A stretch of DNA of 46,113 nucleotides from Phormidesmis priestleyi ULC007 (GCF_001895925.1 NZ_MPPI01000002.1:1-46113), one strand, 5' to 3'. Counted from the stretch's first letter, positions 1 to 8,266 are shown. Numbers and translations: made by a program. The notes: generated by a model from the letters alone, not told the origin.

Positions 1-1038
1 CTCTCAGCAGAGCCAATTCCACTGCGGCGCGATGCGGCTGTCATGGAGTCAGACCTGTCTTCAAATTTGGCGGTGATTTCCGCCGATCGTGATTACCCCC
101 ACGCAACTTTGAGCCATTCGCTGCAAGATTCAGAAGCCGACTATGACTTGACAAACGCTTCAACCCCCGATGATTATTTAGAGTCTTCTGAAGAACTGTT
201 GCGAAGTTTGGCGAGAGAAGAAGCTCAAGTCCGAGTCGATCGCAGCTTTTTAGAAAGCCTCGTGACTCCGCTAGGCGTGGGAGCGATGCTGATGTTGCTG
301 CTGTCAAGTGCCATGTTTGGCTATGTGATTATGAACCCCTCAAGTTTGAGCAGGTTGAGCCAAATTTTTGCCCGACGAGAAGCCGCGCCTAGCCCAGTGC
401 CCACTGCCCAGGAGTCTCAAGGAGACATTCCTAACACGCCACCGCTTGACGCTAAAGAGTTTGTTGACTTGGGGTTAGGCAATCTGACCACTTTAAAGAC
501 TCGTCCGACGAGTGGGTTGCCCCAAAACAGCAAGCCTCCCTCCGCTACAAAGGCTTCACCCTCGGCATCGGTGTCCCCGGCTGCCTTACCTGCTGCGAGT
601 CAGCCCAGTCCTGTTGCTGCCCCAAGTGTGCCCGCTCCTGCAAATGTGAGTGCTGGAAGCGTACCTGTTCGTTCTGCGCCAGTGATCAGACCCAACCCTG
701 CCCCAGCAGTTAGCTATCCACGATCGTCCTACATCCCAGCACCAACGATCAGATCTGCCCCGATCGCGCCTTCAACTGTGCCCATTCCTCGCCCTCAGCC
801 TCCGATCGAGCGTGCCCCGGCCCCATCTCCATCCCCAACGGTCACTTATCACGTCGATACGCCTTATGACAGCGATCGTACCTACGACAAAATTCAGCAG
901 AGCAATGCGGGGGCTGAGTTTGTCAATACGCCTGAAGGTGGCTTTATTCGATCGGGGAGCTATCGCAGCGAGGCAGAAGCCAAGGCAAAAGTTGAAGAAT
1001 TGCAAAATCAAGGAATTCCTGCCGAAGTCCGCAAATAG
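1..1038 (+). CDS. SPOR-like domain membrane protein (5' end probably outside window)
   Basis: The frame is open to the left edge, so the true start may lie outside. The first in-frame ATG is at 43, but no ribosome site precedes it. Counting from that ATG (331 residues), the protein has an acidic N-terminal part and one hydrophobic membrane segment at about 77-97. A long Pro/Ala/Ser-rich linker follows at about 100-265. The last 45 residues contain a G-S-Y-R-S-E-A-E-A pattern like a SPOR repeat, a fold that in other bacteria binds glycan strands at division sites. A single-pass, envelope-facing protein is inferred. The gene is followed after 71 bases by a PspA/Vipp1 gene on the same strand. 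The function is not known; the SPOR assignment is by pattern only. Confidence 0.75.
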   Translation, partial: LSAEPIPLRRDAAVMESDLSSNLAVISADRDYPHATLSHSLQDSEADYDLTNASTPDDYLESSEELLRSLAREEAQVRVDRSFLESLVTPLGVGAMLMLLLSSAMFGYVIMNPSSLSRLSQIFARREAAPSPVPTAQESQGDIPNTPPLDAKEFVDLGLGNLTTLKTRPTSGLPQNSKPPSATKASPSASVSPAALPAASQPSPVAAPSVPAPANVSAGSVPVRSAPVIRPNPAPAVSYPRSSYIPAPTIRSAPIAPSTVPIPRPQPPIERAPAPSPSPTVTYHVDTPYDSDRTYDKIQQSNAGAEFVNTPEGGFIRSGSYRSEAEAKAKVEELQNQGIPAEVRK

Positions 1039-1109
1039 TAGGAAATCGCAACCGAAAAGGTACGGTAATATTGAGTAACTAGCGAGAGCCGTATTACCGG
1101 AGATCAGCG

Positions 1110-1853
1110 ATGGGACTTTTTGACCGAATTTGGCGAGCGATTCGTGCAAACATTAACCACCTGGTTGGTCAGGCTGAAGATCCAGAAAAGATTCTGGAGC
1201 AGACGGTTTTGGATATGCAGGACGACCTGATTCAGCTTCGGCAGGCAGTGGCGCAGGCGATCGCGACCCAAAAGCGCACCGAGCGGCAGTGTTCTCAAGC
1301 CAAATCGCTGTCAGAAGAATGGTATCGCCGCGCTCAACTTGCCCTGCAAAAAGGTGACGAACCCTTGGCGAGAGAAGCGCTGACTCGTCGCAAATCTTAT
1401 CAAGAGACCGCAGTGGCGATGGAAGCGCAGTTGACTCAACAGAGAGCGATCGTCACGCAGCTCAAGCAAAACATGATGAAGCTGGAAAGCAAAATTTCAG
1501 AAGCGAAGACCAAAAAAGATCTTTATATCGCTCGCGCCCGGTCTGCAAAAGCCTCTCAGCAACTGAATGAAATGTTGAGCAACGTCGGCACTGGCAGCGC
1601 CATGAATGCGTTTGAGCGGATGGAAGAAAAAGTGTTGCAGCTAGAGGCACAATCAGAAGCGATCGCGGAGTTAGGCACCGATGATTTAGAGAAGCGGTTT
1701 GAGGCACTCGGCGAAACCAATGAAATTGACGCAGAATTAGCCTCAATGAAAAATCAGCTGATGTCGGGCACTCCGTCTCAGTTGCCTGCTTCGGCTCAAC
1801 TTGACGTTGATCCAGAGTTAGAGAAGCTACGATCGCAGATTCGCGAAACCTGA
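1110..1853 (+). CDS. pspA: PspA/IM30 (Vipp1) family membrane-remodelling protein
   Basis: This 247-residue, almost wholly helical coiled-coil protein starts MGLFDR, followed by an amphipathic N-terminal helix and the AEDPEK-L-EQ signature of the family. PspA and Vipp1 are ESCRT-III-like proteins that polymerise on the inner face of membranes; in cyanobacteria Vipp1 supports thylakoid upkeep. After the PspA core there is a short linker and a final helix (about 233-247, DPELEKLRSQIRET), which resembles the C-terminal extension that separates Vipp1 from PspA. The choice between the two names is therefore open. A GGAG ribosome site lies just before the ATG. The next gene starts 13 bases after its stop, so the two are probably cotranscribed. 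Confidence 0.9.
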   Translation: MGLFDRIWRAIRANINHLVGQAEDPEKILEQTVLDMQDDLIQLRQAVAQAIATQKRTERQCSQAKSLSEEWYRRAQLALQKGDEPLAREALTRRKSYQETAVAMEAQLTQQRAIVTQLKQNMMKLESKISEAKTKKDLYIARARSAKASQQLNEMLSNVGTGSAMNAFERMEEKVLQLEAQSEAIAELGTDDLEKRFEALGETNEIDAELASMKNQLMSGTPSQLPASAQLDVDPELEKLRSQIRET

Positions 1854-1866
1854 GTTCTGACGATTC

Positions 1867-2328
1867 ATGACTGAAAGCATCGAAGCGATTCACAATTTTT
1901 TAAAGCTGTCTGACCACATTGCTACAGCAGGGCAGCCGATCGAGAACCAGTTCGCCGCGATCAAAGAAGCAGGCTATCAAACGGTCATAAATCTAGCTCC
2001 GCCAGGATCGACGAATGCAATTCCTCACGAAAAAGACATTGTAGAGTCGCTGGGAATGGACTATGTTTACATTCCTGTGATTTGGACGAATCCAACAATT
2101 GAAGATCTCGATCGCTTCTTTGCAGTCATTAACGCCAACGCCGAACAACCTATTTTTGTCCACTGCGCCAAGAACATGAGAGTTTCTGCATTTATGTATC
2201 TCTATCGGTGCTTGCACGATCGCAATAATGATCAGCAAGCAGAACAAGATTTACACAGAATTTGGATTCCGAATGAGACGTGGCAAGCGTTTATTCAACG
2301 AGCGATCGAACATTACCGATCGGCTTAA
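1867..2328 (+). CDS. Protein tyrosine phosphatase-like protein (CX4R loop)
   Basis: This 153-residue protein has a phosphatase-type signature VHCAKNMR. The nucleophile would be Cys100 and the phosphate-binding arginine Arg105, within a short alpha/beta fold. The spacing is C-x4-R rather than the C-x5-R of classical tyrosine phosphatases; I recall the shorter loop from the beta-lactamase-hydrolase-like (DUF442) group, which also shares the AGQP stretch near residue 21. The substrate is unknown. It follows the PspA/Vipp1 gene by 13 bases on the same strand, so a role in the same envelope process is possible but only inferred from position. It converges on the serine hydrolase gene with five bases between the stops. 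Confidence 0.75.
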   Translation: MTESIEAIHNFLKLSDHIATAGQPIENQFAAIKEAGYQTVINLAPPGSTNAIPHEKDIVESLGMDYVYIPVIWTNPTIEDLDRFFAVINANAEQPIFVHCAKNMRVSAFMYLYRCLHDRNNDQQAEQDLHRIWIPNETWQAFIQRAIEHYRSA

Positions 2329-2333
2329 TCAAT

Positions 2334-3269
2334 TCATAGAGAACTTATTGCCTCGACGACCTGCTGAGAAACAAACGGCAAAATTGCTTCATTGGCACTG
2401 TGGGGTTTGCCCTCGGTGAAAACGACTAATAGATAAGGTCGAAGCGTTGGCAGCTCGATATAGGCGGCATCGTGACGGACTTGACTCGTCAATCCTGCTT
2501 TTGACCACAACTGCGCCCCTTGAGGCAGCCCACCGCCTAAAAAGCCAGTCACCTGATTTTCTGGGTCAGCATTGAGATCGTCAGAGTTGAGCGATCGCCG
2601 CAGCAAATTCATCATCGTCTGCGATCGGGCAGCAGACACCGCCACTCCGCCAATAATGCTGTGCAACAATTGCGCCGCCGCATGAGTTGTCAGCATATTG
2701 CGATTCTCGAAGGTGTCGCCGACAAATGCTCGTTCTCGACCATAAGCCCCGTCACACCAGGTTTTCTGATTCATATTCACCGTGGCTAACTCTGACCAGC
2801 CCAACCCCTGAAAATAGCGATTGACAATATTGCGCTGCTGCTTCCAAGTTTCAAACGGGGCGGCAGGCAGTTCGGGTCCGCTGGTGGTGCCCGTCAGAAT
2901 GTCCATCACCAGACTCGTAGCATCATTGCTCGAATCGACAATCATGTCGCGCAGTGCCCGCTCAAACTCATTTGAAGTCTGAATCATGCCTTTCTCTAAC
3001 CATTCTTGCGCGGCAACCAAATAGAACAATTTGACGATACTAGCAGGATAGATGCGCTCGACTCCTCGATAGCTAAAGCCACGCACTGACTGTTGCCAAA
3101 ACTCATTGAAGTTAATTGCGCCGCCTGTGTTGACAAAAACTGGCGGATCATAAACTAGCCAGGTGATCGCAATCTGGTTTTGTGCCAAACTCGGAAACTC
3201 TGCCCAAGTGGTTTCGAGAATCCGATCGCCCAACGTTTGTAATGGTTCGTCTTTGCGGAAGAAAGTCAT
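2334..3269 (-). CDS. Class A beta-lactamase-like serine hydrolase
   Basis: This 311-residue protein has the three landmarks of the penicillin-recognising serine hydrolases. These are an SxxK tetrad at 77-80 (S-I-V-K, in a YPAS context), an SND-like triad at 114-116, and a K-x-G box (KAGLTS) in the C-terminal third. In the family the SxxK serine forms an acyl-enzyme with beta-lactams or peptidoglycan peptides. No signal peptide is obvious: the N-terminus (MTFFRKDEP) is charged, so the location is unclear. Cyanobacterial members are usually annotated simply as serine hydrolases, and resistance should not be assumed. It is divergent from the NlpC/P60 gene, leaving a 63-base shared promoter region; both may act on cell-wall peptides. 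Confidence 0.85.
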   Translation of the reverse strand: MTFFRKDEPLQTLGDRILETTWAEFPSLAQNQIAITWLVYDPPVFVNTGGAINFNEFWQQSVRGFSYRGVERIYPASIVKLFYLVAAQEWLEKGMIQTSNEFERALRDMIVDSSNDATSLVMDILTGTTSGPELPAAPFETWKQQRNIVNRYFQGLGWSELATVNMNQKTWCDGAYGRERAFVGDTFENRNMLTTHAAAQLLHSIIGGVAVSAARSQTMMNLLRRSLNSDDLNADPENQVTGFLGGGLPQGAQLWSKAGLTSQVRHDAAYIELPTLRPYLLVVFTEGKPHSANEAILPFVSQQVVEAISSL

Positions 3270-3332
3270 AATCAGTTTTTGAGGCGTGAGCCGTTAATAA
3301 TTAACTGGGTTTATTTATCGCTCATTTGTTGT

Positions 3333-3998
3333 ATGCAGTATCTCATCAAAGCTAACCTTAATCTCTACACCTCGCCCAAACTCAACAGTCTGGCAACTCA
3401 AGCTGAAGCCGATCGCCGCTTGACCATTCTCTCTAGCCCTCAAAATTCTCCGCTGCAAGTCCGCCTTTGCGAAGACGACTATCCAGGTTGGTTGGCGGCT
3501 GAAGACAGCCAATTTCTAGAAGCATCTGCAACGCTTTATCAAGCGCCTGTGTGGTCAGAGGCAGAGATTCAGCGTCGAATTGCGGGGGCGATCGCGTTTA
3601 CTCGATCTGCGATGGCAGTGCCCAATTACTATCTCTGGGGCGGAACAGTTGCCCCAAATTATGACTGCTCTGGGCTAATGCAAGCTGCTTTCGCGTCGGC
3701 AGGGATTCGACTGCCGAGAGATGCCTATCAGCAAGAAGAATTTGTGAGAAAAATTGCCCTTTCTGATCTGATGCCGGGCGACTTAGTTTTTTTTGGTACG
3801 CCGATTAAAGCCACCCATGTCGGACTTTATCTAGGGAACGATCGCTACATTCACAGTTCCGGCAAAGATCAGGGACGCAATGGGATTGGGATTGATGAAC
3901 TGTCCGATCGAGGCAATGCCGTAAGTCGCACTTACTACGCGCAAGTGAGAGGCGCAGGACGAGTTGTAGAGAGCTATCAGCCAAAAGGGTTGTGTTGA
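3333..3998 (+). CDS. NlpC/P60 cell-wall endopeptidase with N-terminal SH3b-like domain
   Basis: Starting at the ATG at 3333 the protein has 221 residues; an upstream in-frame ATG at 3279 would add 18 unlikely residues. Residues 1-70 form an SH3b-like domain. Residues 80-220 are the NlpC/P60 domain with catalytic Cys112 (DCSG), His162 (THVGLYLG) and His174 (YIHSSG). Spacing and architecture match the cyanobacterial gamma-D-glutamyl-L-diamino-acid endopeptidases known structurally from Anabaena and Nostoc, which cleave murein stem peptides during recycling. There is no signal peptide, which agrees with a cytoplasmic recycling enzyme. It is transcribed divergently from the serine hydrolase gene. 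Confidence 0.92.
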   Translation: MQYLIKANLNLYTSPKLNSLATQAEADRRLTILSSPQNSPLQVRLCEDDYPGWLAAEDSQFLEASATLYQAPVWSEAEIQRRIAGAIAFTRSAMAVPNYYLWGGTVAPNYDCSGLMQAAFASAGIRLPRDAYQQEEFVRKIALSDLMPGDLVFFGTPIKATHVGLYLGNDRYIHSSGKDQGRNGIGIDELSDRGNAVSRTYYAQVRGAGRVVESYQPKGLC

Positions 3999-4136
3999 TC
4001 GGACATCTAAAACTCAACTTTGGCGATCGAGTCTGACAAGTTAACGACACAGATAAACGGCTGTCCGCCCCATCGCAGGGTTGGGCTGCGTTGTATGATG
4101 GTGTTGCCACTGAATGAGCTACTTCTCAAATTTGAA

Positions 4137-4565
4137 TTAGGGTTTCGATACAACCATTGCAACCATAATCCCCATGCCAATCATGCAGATTAGCTGGGCG
4201 AAGAACAAGGAAAACCGAAAACCAACAACCATGTTGCTCTGCTTAAAACCAATATGAATAATAGTTTGCATAATACGGGCAACGAGTAGCAGAGTTGCCA
4301 GGATATCCAGGACTGGGCTTCGTGTGTCTGTTGCAACAATAACAACCACAATGGCAGTATAAATAGGCAGATTTTCTAGACAGTTGGCGTGAGATCGCAT
4401 CGCTCGGCGATACCAATCGTCTCCGTGGGGTATATCTGCTGGAAATTCATTGGGTTTGGCTCTGCCCGTTAAAATGCGACTCCAGCGGTAAATGCCAATG
4501 GTGCCCAGCAAAACCACCAGCGTCCACCCCGCGAAGCCGAGTAAAACCCAAAGTGGAATGGTCAT
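4137..4565 (-). CDS. MAPEG family membrane protein
   Basis: This 142-residue protein has four predicted membrane helices (about 5-25, 66-82, 84-102 and 117-138). It carries the MAPEG signature RSHANCLENLP (residues about 56-66), where Arg, Asn and Glu are the conserved glutathione-contacting positions of the family. MAPEG proteins include microsomal glutathione transferases and eicosanoid enzymes; bacterial members are mostly of unknown substrate. It stands alone, with 138 bases to the NlpC/P60 gene that converges on it and a 600-base, mostly non-coding stretch upstream. Confidence 0.88.
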   Translation of the reverse strand: MTIPLWVLLGFAGWTLVVLLGTIGIYRWSRILTGRAKPNEFPADIPHGDDWYRRAMRSHANCLENLPIYTAIVVVIVATDTRSPVLDILATLLLVARIMQTIIHIGFKQSNMVVGFRFSLFFAQLICMIGMGIMVAMVVSKP

Positions 4566-5034
4566 AGTCTTGACTGCGTGAATGCTTTTCAGCGTGACTT
4601 AAGAGAATATAGTACCGCGATTGCAGCCCAACGATCGAGTTGAACCGCACCAGATCGATTGCAGCTACTGTCAACTAAAGTTAACAGTGCGGTTAACCCT
4701 ACCTACTATGCTTCGCGTGTCGGTTCCAACGAGGTTGTTCTACGAAACTGGGGATGGATAGAGTGTTCCCAACAGGTAACATTTGTATCCAGTTCTCGTG
4801 GAACTATTGATTATACGGAAACTTTCCGTGTATCTCCCCGCACTTCCCGAAAAAACGATCGCTCCGCAGTTCCCCATCGGGTAATCGCATCACCTCAAAA
4901 ATTTAGCATTCCAAAAAACAAAAAACTCCTGTAGAATACATCGCAGTGATGAAGTTGTGCCCCGAAATCTGATCGGCAAATCAGACTCCGAGGACTTCCA
5001 TCCCTAGTTACCGACAATAACTCAGGAGGCGTTC
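4566..5034. other. Non-coding stretch with two dyads
   Basis: No convincing gene is seen. Two dyads stand out. One has 10-base arms (4667-4676 ACTGTCAACT and 4679-4688 AGTTAACAGT) matching at nine positions. The other has 7-base perfect arms ACGGAAA/TTTCCGT around a single base (4815-4829). Such compact dyads are protein-binding shapes rather than terminators. A short hairpin, TCTGAT (4968-4973) with ATCAGA (4980-4985), lies 50 bases before the small ORF at 5035. An open frame at 4659-4934 has no ribosome site or recognisable composition and is not called. Confidence 0.4.
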
Positions 5035-5154
5035 ATGATTGTACACCGTCAGCTTTGCTATGGGATCTTGAAAGGCTGGAATCAAGATCCTGCATACATT
5101 CTTCATCCCTTTAGAATGTCTGAGAAATCAGCATTCTTGTCCTCTTTGAACTAA
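5035..5154 (+). CDS. Possible small protein or leader peptide (39 residues)
   Basis: A 39-codon frame starts with ATG at 5035, preceded by a perfect AGGAGG (5024-5029) at a five-base spacing, the strongest ribosome site in this part of the window. It ends with TAA at 5154, and the ATG of the 123-residue gene follows 18 bases later. The peptide begins MIVHRQLCYG and ends LSSLN. It has one Cys and no clear membrane segment or signal sequence. The strong ribosome site and tight spacing suggest a translated upstream gene or a leader for the next one. I do not recognise the sequence, and short frames do occur by chance. Confidence 0.45.
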   Translation: MIVHRQLCYGILKGWNQDPAYILHPFRMSEKSAFLSSLN

Positions 5155-5172
5155 CCGAGAGGACAAAATAAT

Positions 5173-5544
5173 ATGGGAGTTAGGACTGTGATTCCTAGCT
5201 CGATCGCGTTCACCGTTGAGTTGCGTTGCTCAACCGAAAAGCGTTATCGAGTCAGTGTGACTTTGGATTTGCAAGAGCGTTATATCTTCCTTTCGTCTGG
5301 CATTCTCGTGAATGTTAGCGATCGCATTGAAGAGTTTGTTTCACAACTGAGTGAAATTGCGTCCAATCAACTAGCATTTCTCAAATGGGATGGCACGAGT
5401 GACTTGACGACTGAATATCAAATTGTTCGAGTTTTACCGGGCTATCAAATTGAACGTTCTTTAGTGAAGTTCAACATCGCGATCGGTAATGGTTCTCTAA
5501 TTCAAGTGGAGGAGGTGCACAACAAAATCACCATCCAACTCTAG
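5173..5544 (+). CDS. Hypothetical protein, 123 residues
   Basis: I do not recognise this family. The protein is soluble-looking and rich in beta-type alternation (FTVELRCSTEKRYRVSVTLD; KFNIAIGNGSLIQVEE), with one helical stretch near the middle (about 52-66, DRIEEFVSQLSEIAS). A GAGAGG ribosome site lies ten bases before the ATG. Codon use resembles neighbouring genes, including GCGATCGC-type sites inside the frame (around 5320). It probably shares a transcript with the small ORF upstream. Downstream it converges on nadE, with a MITE-like inverted repeat in the gap. Confidence 0.6.
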   Translation: MGVRTVIPSSIAFTVELRCSTEKRYRVSVTLDLQERYIFLSSGILVNVSDRIEEFVSQLSEIASNQLAFLKWDGTSDLTTEYQIVRVLPGYQIERSLVKFNIAIGNGSLIQVEEVHNKITIQL

Positions 5545-5617
5545 GAGGTTGGGCGTTAGGGAGCCATTGATTAACGTCAGTTCGACGAGTTTTTTCGCTT
5601 CGTTAAGAGCGGCTTCT

Positions 5618-5698
5618 GCCCCCTAAATCCCCCATTCTGGGGGACTTCAAGCCAAAATTTCCGATTCAAAGTCCCCCATTTTGGGGGATTTAGGGGGC
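5618..5698. repeat. MITE-like inverted repeat element, copy 1
   Basis: Two 29-base arms, 5618-5646 and 5670-5698, are near-perfect inverted copies of each other: GCCCCCTAAATCCCCCA, a three-base spacer, then TGGGGGACT. Each arm also contains its own small palindrome (CCCCCA/TGGGGG). The arms enclose 23 bases. The whole can fold into a long hairpin on either strand. It lies between the convergent 3' ends of the 123-residue gene and nadE, and could also act as a transcription barrier. A second copy is at 35914-35995. There is no transposase gene and no clear target duplication. Confidence 0.85.
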
Positions 5699-5789
5699 TT
5701 CCCGAATTCACAATCGGAGTGAACCCTGTCGAACTGACGCTTGATTAACTCTTGGAAAACTGTGAAGCAATCCTTGAATAGTCTCCAAG

Positions 5790-7511
5790 TCAAACAGGCT
5801 GAGAGGGTTGTTTCGCAGGATCGTTTGCAATGGTCGCAGTTCGAGCAATCCATTTAGTAGCGATCGGCATTCTCCAGCCTGTGCCAAAAGCGCGATCGGT
5901 GATTTTCAATCCTGGTGGCGCTTGGCGACGTTTGAATTCTGCGATCGTCACGAGTTTAACCACGCGATCTACCACAACTTGATCATGTCCAGCAGCAACA
6001 ATTTCGGTAGCGGACTGATGTTGATGAATCAAGCGATCGAGTATGTCATCCAAAATCTCGTAGGCTGGCAGCGAGTCTTGATCGACTTGCCCCGGCTTTA
6101 ACTCAGCGCTCGGTGCCTTAGTAACAATGTGGGTAGGAATGATGTCAGAACCCAGCCATTTACAGATCGAGTAGACGCGGGTTTTAGGCACATCTGCGAT
6201 CGCTGCAAGTCCCCCATTCATATCACCATACAGAGTACAGTAGCCGACCGCCATCTCAGATTTGTTGCCTGTGGAGATTAACAAATAGCCGAATTTGTTG
6301 GAGATTGCCATCAACAATGTGCCTCGAATCCGAGACTGAAGATTCTCTTCGGCAACACCAAACTCTGTGCCTGTAAATAAGTCTTCTAGAGTTTGGTCAT
6401 AGCTTTGCATGAGATGCCCGATCGCCAACATTTGAGTTTTAATCCCAATATTTTTGGCGAGTTTTAACGCATCTTCAACCGAGTGATCAGAACTGTAAGG
6501 CGAAGGCATGAGAACGCCTAATACATTCTCGGCACCGAGCGCGGCGGCAGCGATCGCAGCAACTAAAGCCGAATCAATTCCACCACTTAACCCCAACACA
6601 ACTTTAGAAAAGCCACACTTGCGCGCATAGTCACGTACGCCCATTACCAGCGCTGCCCAGATTTCAGCTTCGTCACAGTCAGGAGCAGGAGCCACAGAAC
6701 TAGGCAGAAAATCCTGAGTTTCGGGATTGTAGTCGATCGCCACCCAATCTTCCTCAAAGACACGAGCACGACAAACTAGATTTCCGTGACGATCGACCGC
6801 AACACTGTTCCCGTCAAAAATCAAATCGTCATTGCCGCCGACTTGATTGGCATAGACGATCGGCTGATCAAACCGTACCGCCCCATGTTGCAGCATCGCT
6901 TCTCGCAAACGTTGTTTGCCGACTGTATAAGGAGATGCCGAAAGATTGATCGTAAAATCAACACCTTGTTGAGCAAGATCGGCGATCGGGTTCAGTGTAT
7001 AACTCCGTTTGCCCCAAAACTCTTCATCATTCCAAAGGTCTTCGCAAATGGTGACACCAATCCGCACAGATTGACCCAAATGCTCTAAGGTGAACTGATT
7101 TGGCTCCTTTCCAGGCTCAAAATAGCGGTCTTCATCAAACACGTCATAAGTTGGCAACAGGCGTTTGTGAAAGATTTGGAGAATTTGTCCTTGTTCTAAA
7201 AGAGCGACGCTGTTGAACAGAGGTTTGCCGCCATTTTGCAGCGATCGCGCATTCGGTTCCACAGTTCCCACCAAAACCGCGACTCCTGATGGAAGTTGCT
7301 CTGCTAACTCTAGTAGCGTCCGAGTGATCGCCTCAACAAAACTCGGATTCATCAACAAATCACGCGGCGGATAGCCACACAGAGACAATTCTGGAGTGAG
7401 TAGTAATCGCACTCCTTCACTTGCGGCTCGTTGTGCAGCTTGCAAGATTTGTTGAGCATTTCCTGCTAAATCTCCGATCGTCGGATTGAGTTGAGCGATC
7501 GCAATTTTCAT
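5790..7511 (-). CDS. nadE: Glutamine-dependent NAD+ synthase
   Basis: This is a 573-residue two-domain enzyme. Residues 1-260 are a nitrilase-fold glutaminase with the triad Glu41 (TPELSLCGYPP), Lys116 (FHKRLLP) and Cys156 (TICEDLW). Residues 280-550 are the NAD synthase domain with the ATP-pyrophosphatase loop SGGIDS at 309-314. The glutaminase releases ammonia that is channelled to adenylated deamido-NAD, giving NAD. The gene is last in the pncB-nadD-nrtR-nadE unit, 11 bases after nrtR. The length is usual for the glutamine-using form. The final step of the pathway is therefore encoded beside the first two. Confidence 0.98.
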   Translation of the reverse strand: MKIAIAQLNPTIGDLAGNAQQILQAAQRAASEGVRLLLTPELSLCGYPPRDLLMNPSFVEAITRTLLELAEQLPSGVAVLVGTVEPNARSLQNGGKPLFNSVALLEQGQILQIFHKRLLPTYDVFDEDRYFEPGKEPNQFTLEHLGQSVRIGVTICEDLWNDEEFWGKRSYTLNPIADLAQQGVDFTINLSASPYTVGKQRLREAMLQHGAVRFDQPIVYANQVGGNDDLIFDGNSVAVDRHGNLVCRARVFEEDWVAIDYNPETQDFLPSSVAPAPDCDEAEIWAALVMGVRDYARKCGFSKVVLGLSGGIDSALVAAIAAAALGAENVLGVLMPSPYSSDHSVEDALKLAKNIGIKTQMLAIGHLMQSYDQTLEDLFTGTEFGVAEENLQSRIRGTLLMAISNKFGYLLISTGNKSEMAVGYCTLYGDMNGGLAAIADVPKTRVYSICKWLGSDIIPTHIVTKAPSAELKPGQVDQDSLPAYEILDDILDRLIHQHQSATEIVAAGHDQVVVDRVVKLVTIAEFKRRQAPPGLKITDRAFGTGWRMPIATKWIARTATIANDPAKQPSQPV

Positions 7512-7522
7512 GTTCTACTCAC

Positions 7523-8266
7523 TTAAATAAATACCAAAGGTTTGTCTTTAAGAGGCGCAAATGCCTCGGCATCAAATCGATATAAACTTGCTGGACGACC
7601 CGCCCCCCGTGAGGCTTTGATTCCCGTATCTCTGAGAAAACCTAGTTTGAGAAGGCGCGATCGAAAGTTTGAATAATCCGAAAAGTTGTCCCCCAACACT
7701 GTTGTATAGAGTTGAAACAAATCACTCAACGTAAAAACTTCGGGCAACACATCAAACGCGACTGGGCTATATTCCAGCTTGTTTCTAAGTCGGCAGTGCC
7801 CATATTCCAAAATCTTGTTGTGGTCAAATGCCAACTGCGGCAACTGATCTAAGGGATACCAGGCAATGCCGCTCACACCATCTGCAATCAGTTCGGCTTC
7901 GGCATAGCGCACCAGCGCAAAATAACTGACCGACAGATAACGCACCCCATAACTATCCTCTGCCTCACGCGGATCACGATTCGGACCGCCAAACGTGTAG
8001 AGTTGCTCTAAATAAAGATTTCGCGCCCGAATCTTTTCAGACAGAATCCGGTAGGCAGCATTTTCCAAAGATTCACCCTGCCTGACTAGCGTTCCGGGCA
8101 AACTCCACTGTCCCAGAAAGGGTTCTTCTTGGCGCATCACCAGCAGCACCAGCAGCCGATTCAGCGCCGTATCGACCGAAAAGATTGCGTTATCAACGCC
8201 CACTCTAAAATCTGCTAACGCCTCTCCTGCTAATAAGTGGGCAATTTTTCTCTGCGTGCGTGACAT
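7523..8266 (-). CDS. nrtR: NrtR-type regulator (degenerate Nudix domain plus winged helix)
   Basis: This 247-residue protein has a Nudix fold (about 20-150) followed by a winged-helix region (about 170-247) ending in the GAGRPASLYRF pattern typical of NrtR. The Nudix box is broken: where active enzymes have G-x5-E-x7-REUxEExG, this one has Thr59, Glu65, Arg73-Ile-Leu-Ser-Glu-Lys78 and Arg80, so two catalytic acids and both key glycines are changed. NrtR proteins bind ADP-ribose and repress NAD genes. The gene overlaps the 3' end of nadD by 37 bases and precedes nadE by 11, so it probably senses and controls its own operon. An active Nudix hydrolase is the less likely alternative. Confidence 0.85.
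   Translation of the reverse strand: MSRTQRKIAHLLAGEALADFRVGVDNAIFSVDTALNRLLVLLVMRQEEPFLGQWSLPGTLVRQGESLENAAYRILSEKIRARNLYLEQLYTFGGPNRDPREAEDSYGVRYLSVSYFALVRYAEAELIADGVSGIAWYPLDQLPQLAFDHNKILEYGHCRLRNKLEYSPVAFDVLPEVFTLSDLFQLYTTVLGDNFSDYSNFRSRLLKLGFLRDTGIKASRGAGRPASLYRFDAEAFAPLKDKPLVFI

Noticed and set aside
3279-3332. Upstream ATG that would add 18 residues to the NlpC/P60 protein
   Set aside because: The added residues fall outside the family fold and overlap the divergent promoter region; the ATG at 3333 fits the known domain start.
4659-4934. Open frame of 91 codons on the plus strand
   Set aside because: No ribosome site, composition unlike neighbouring proteins, and it covers two palindromic sites; most likely chance.
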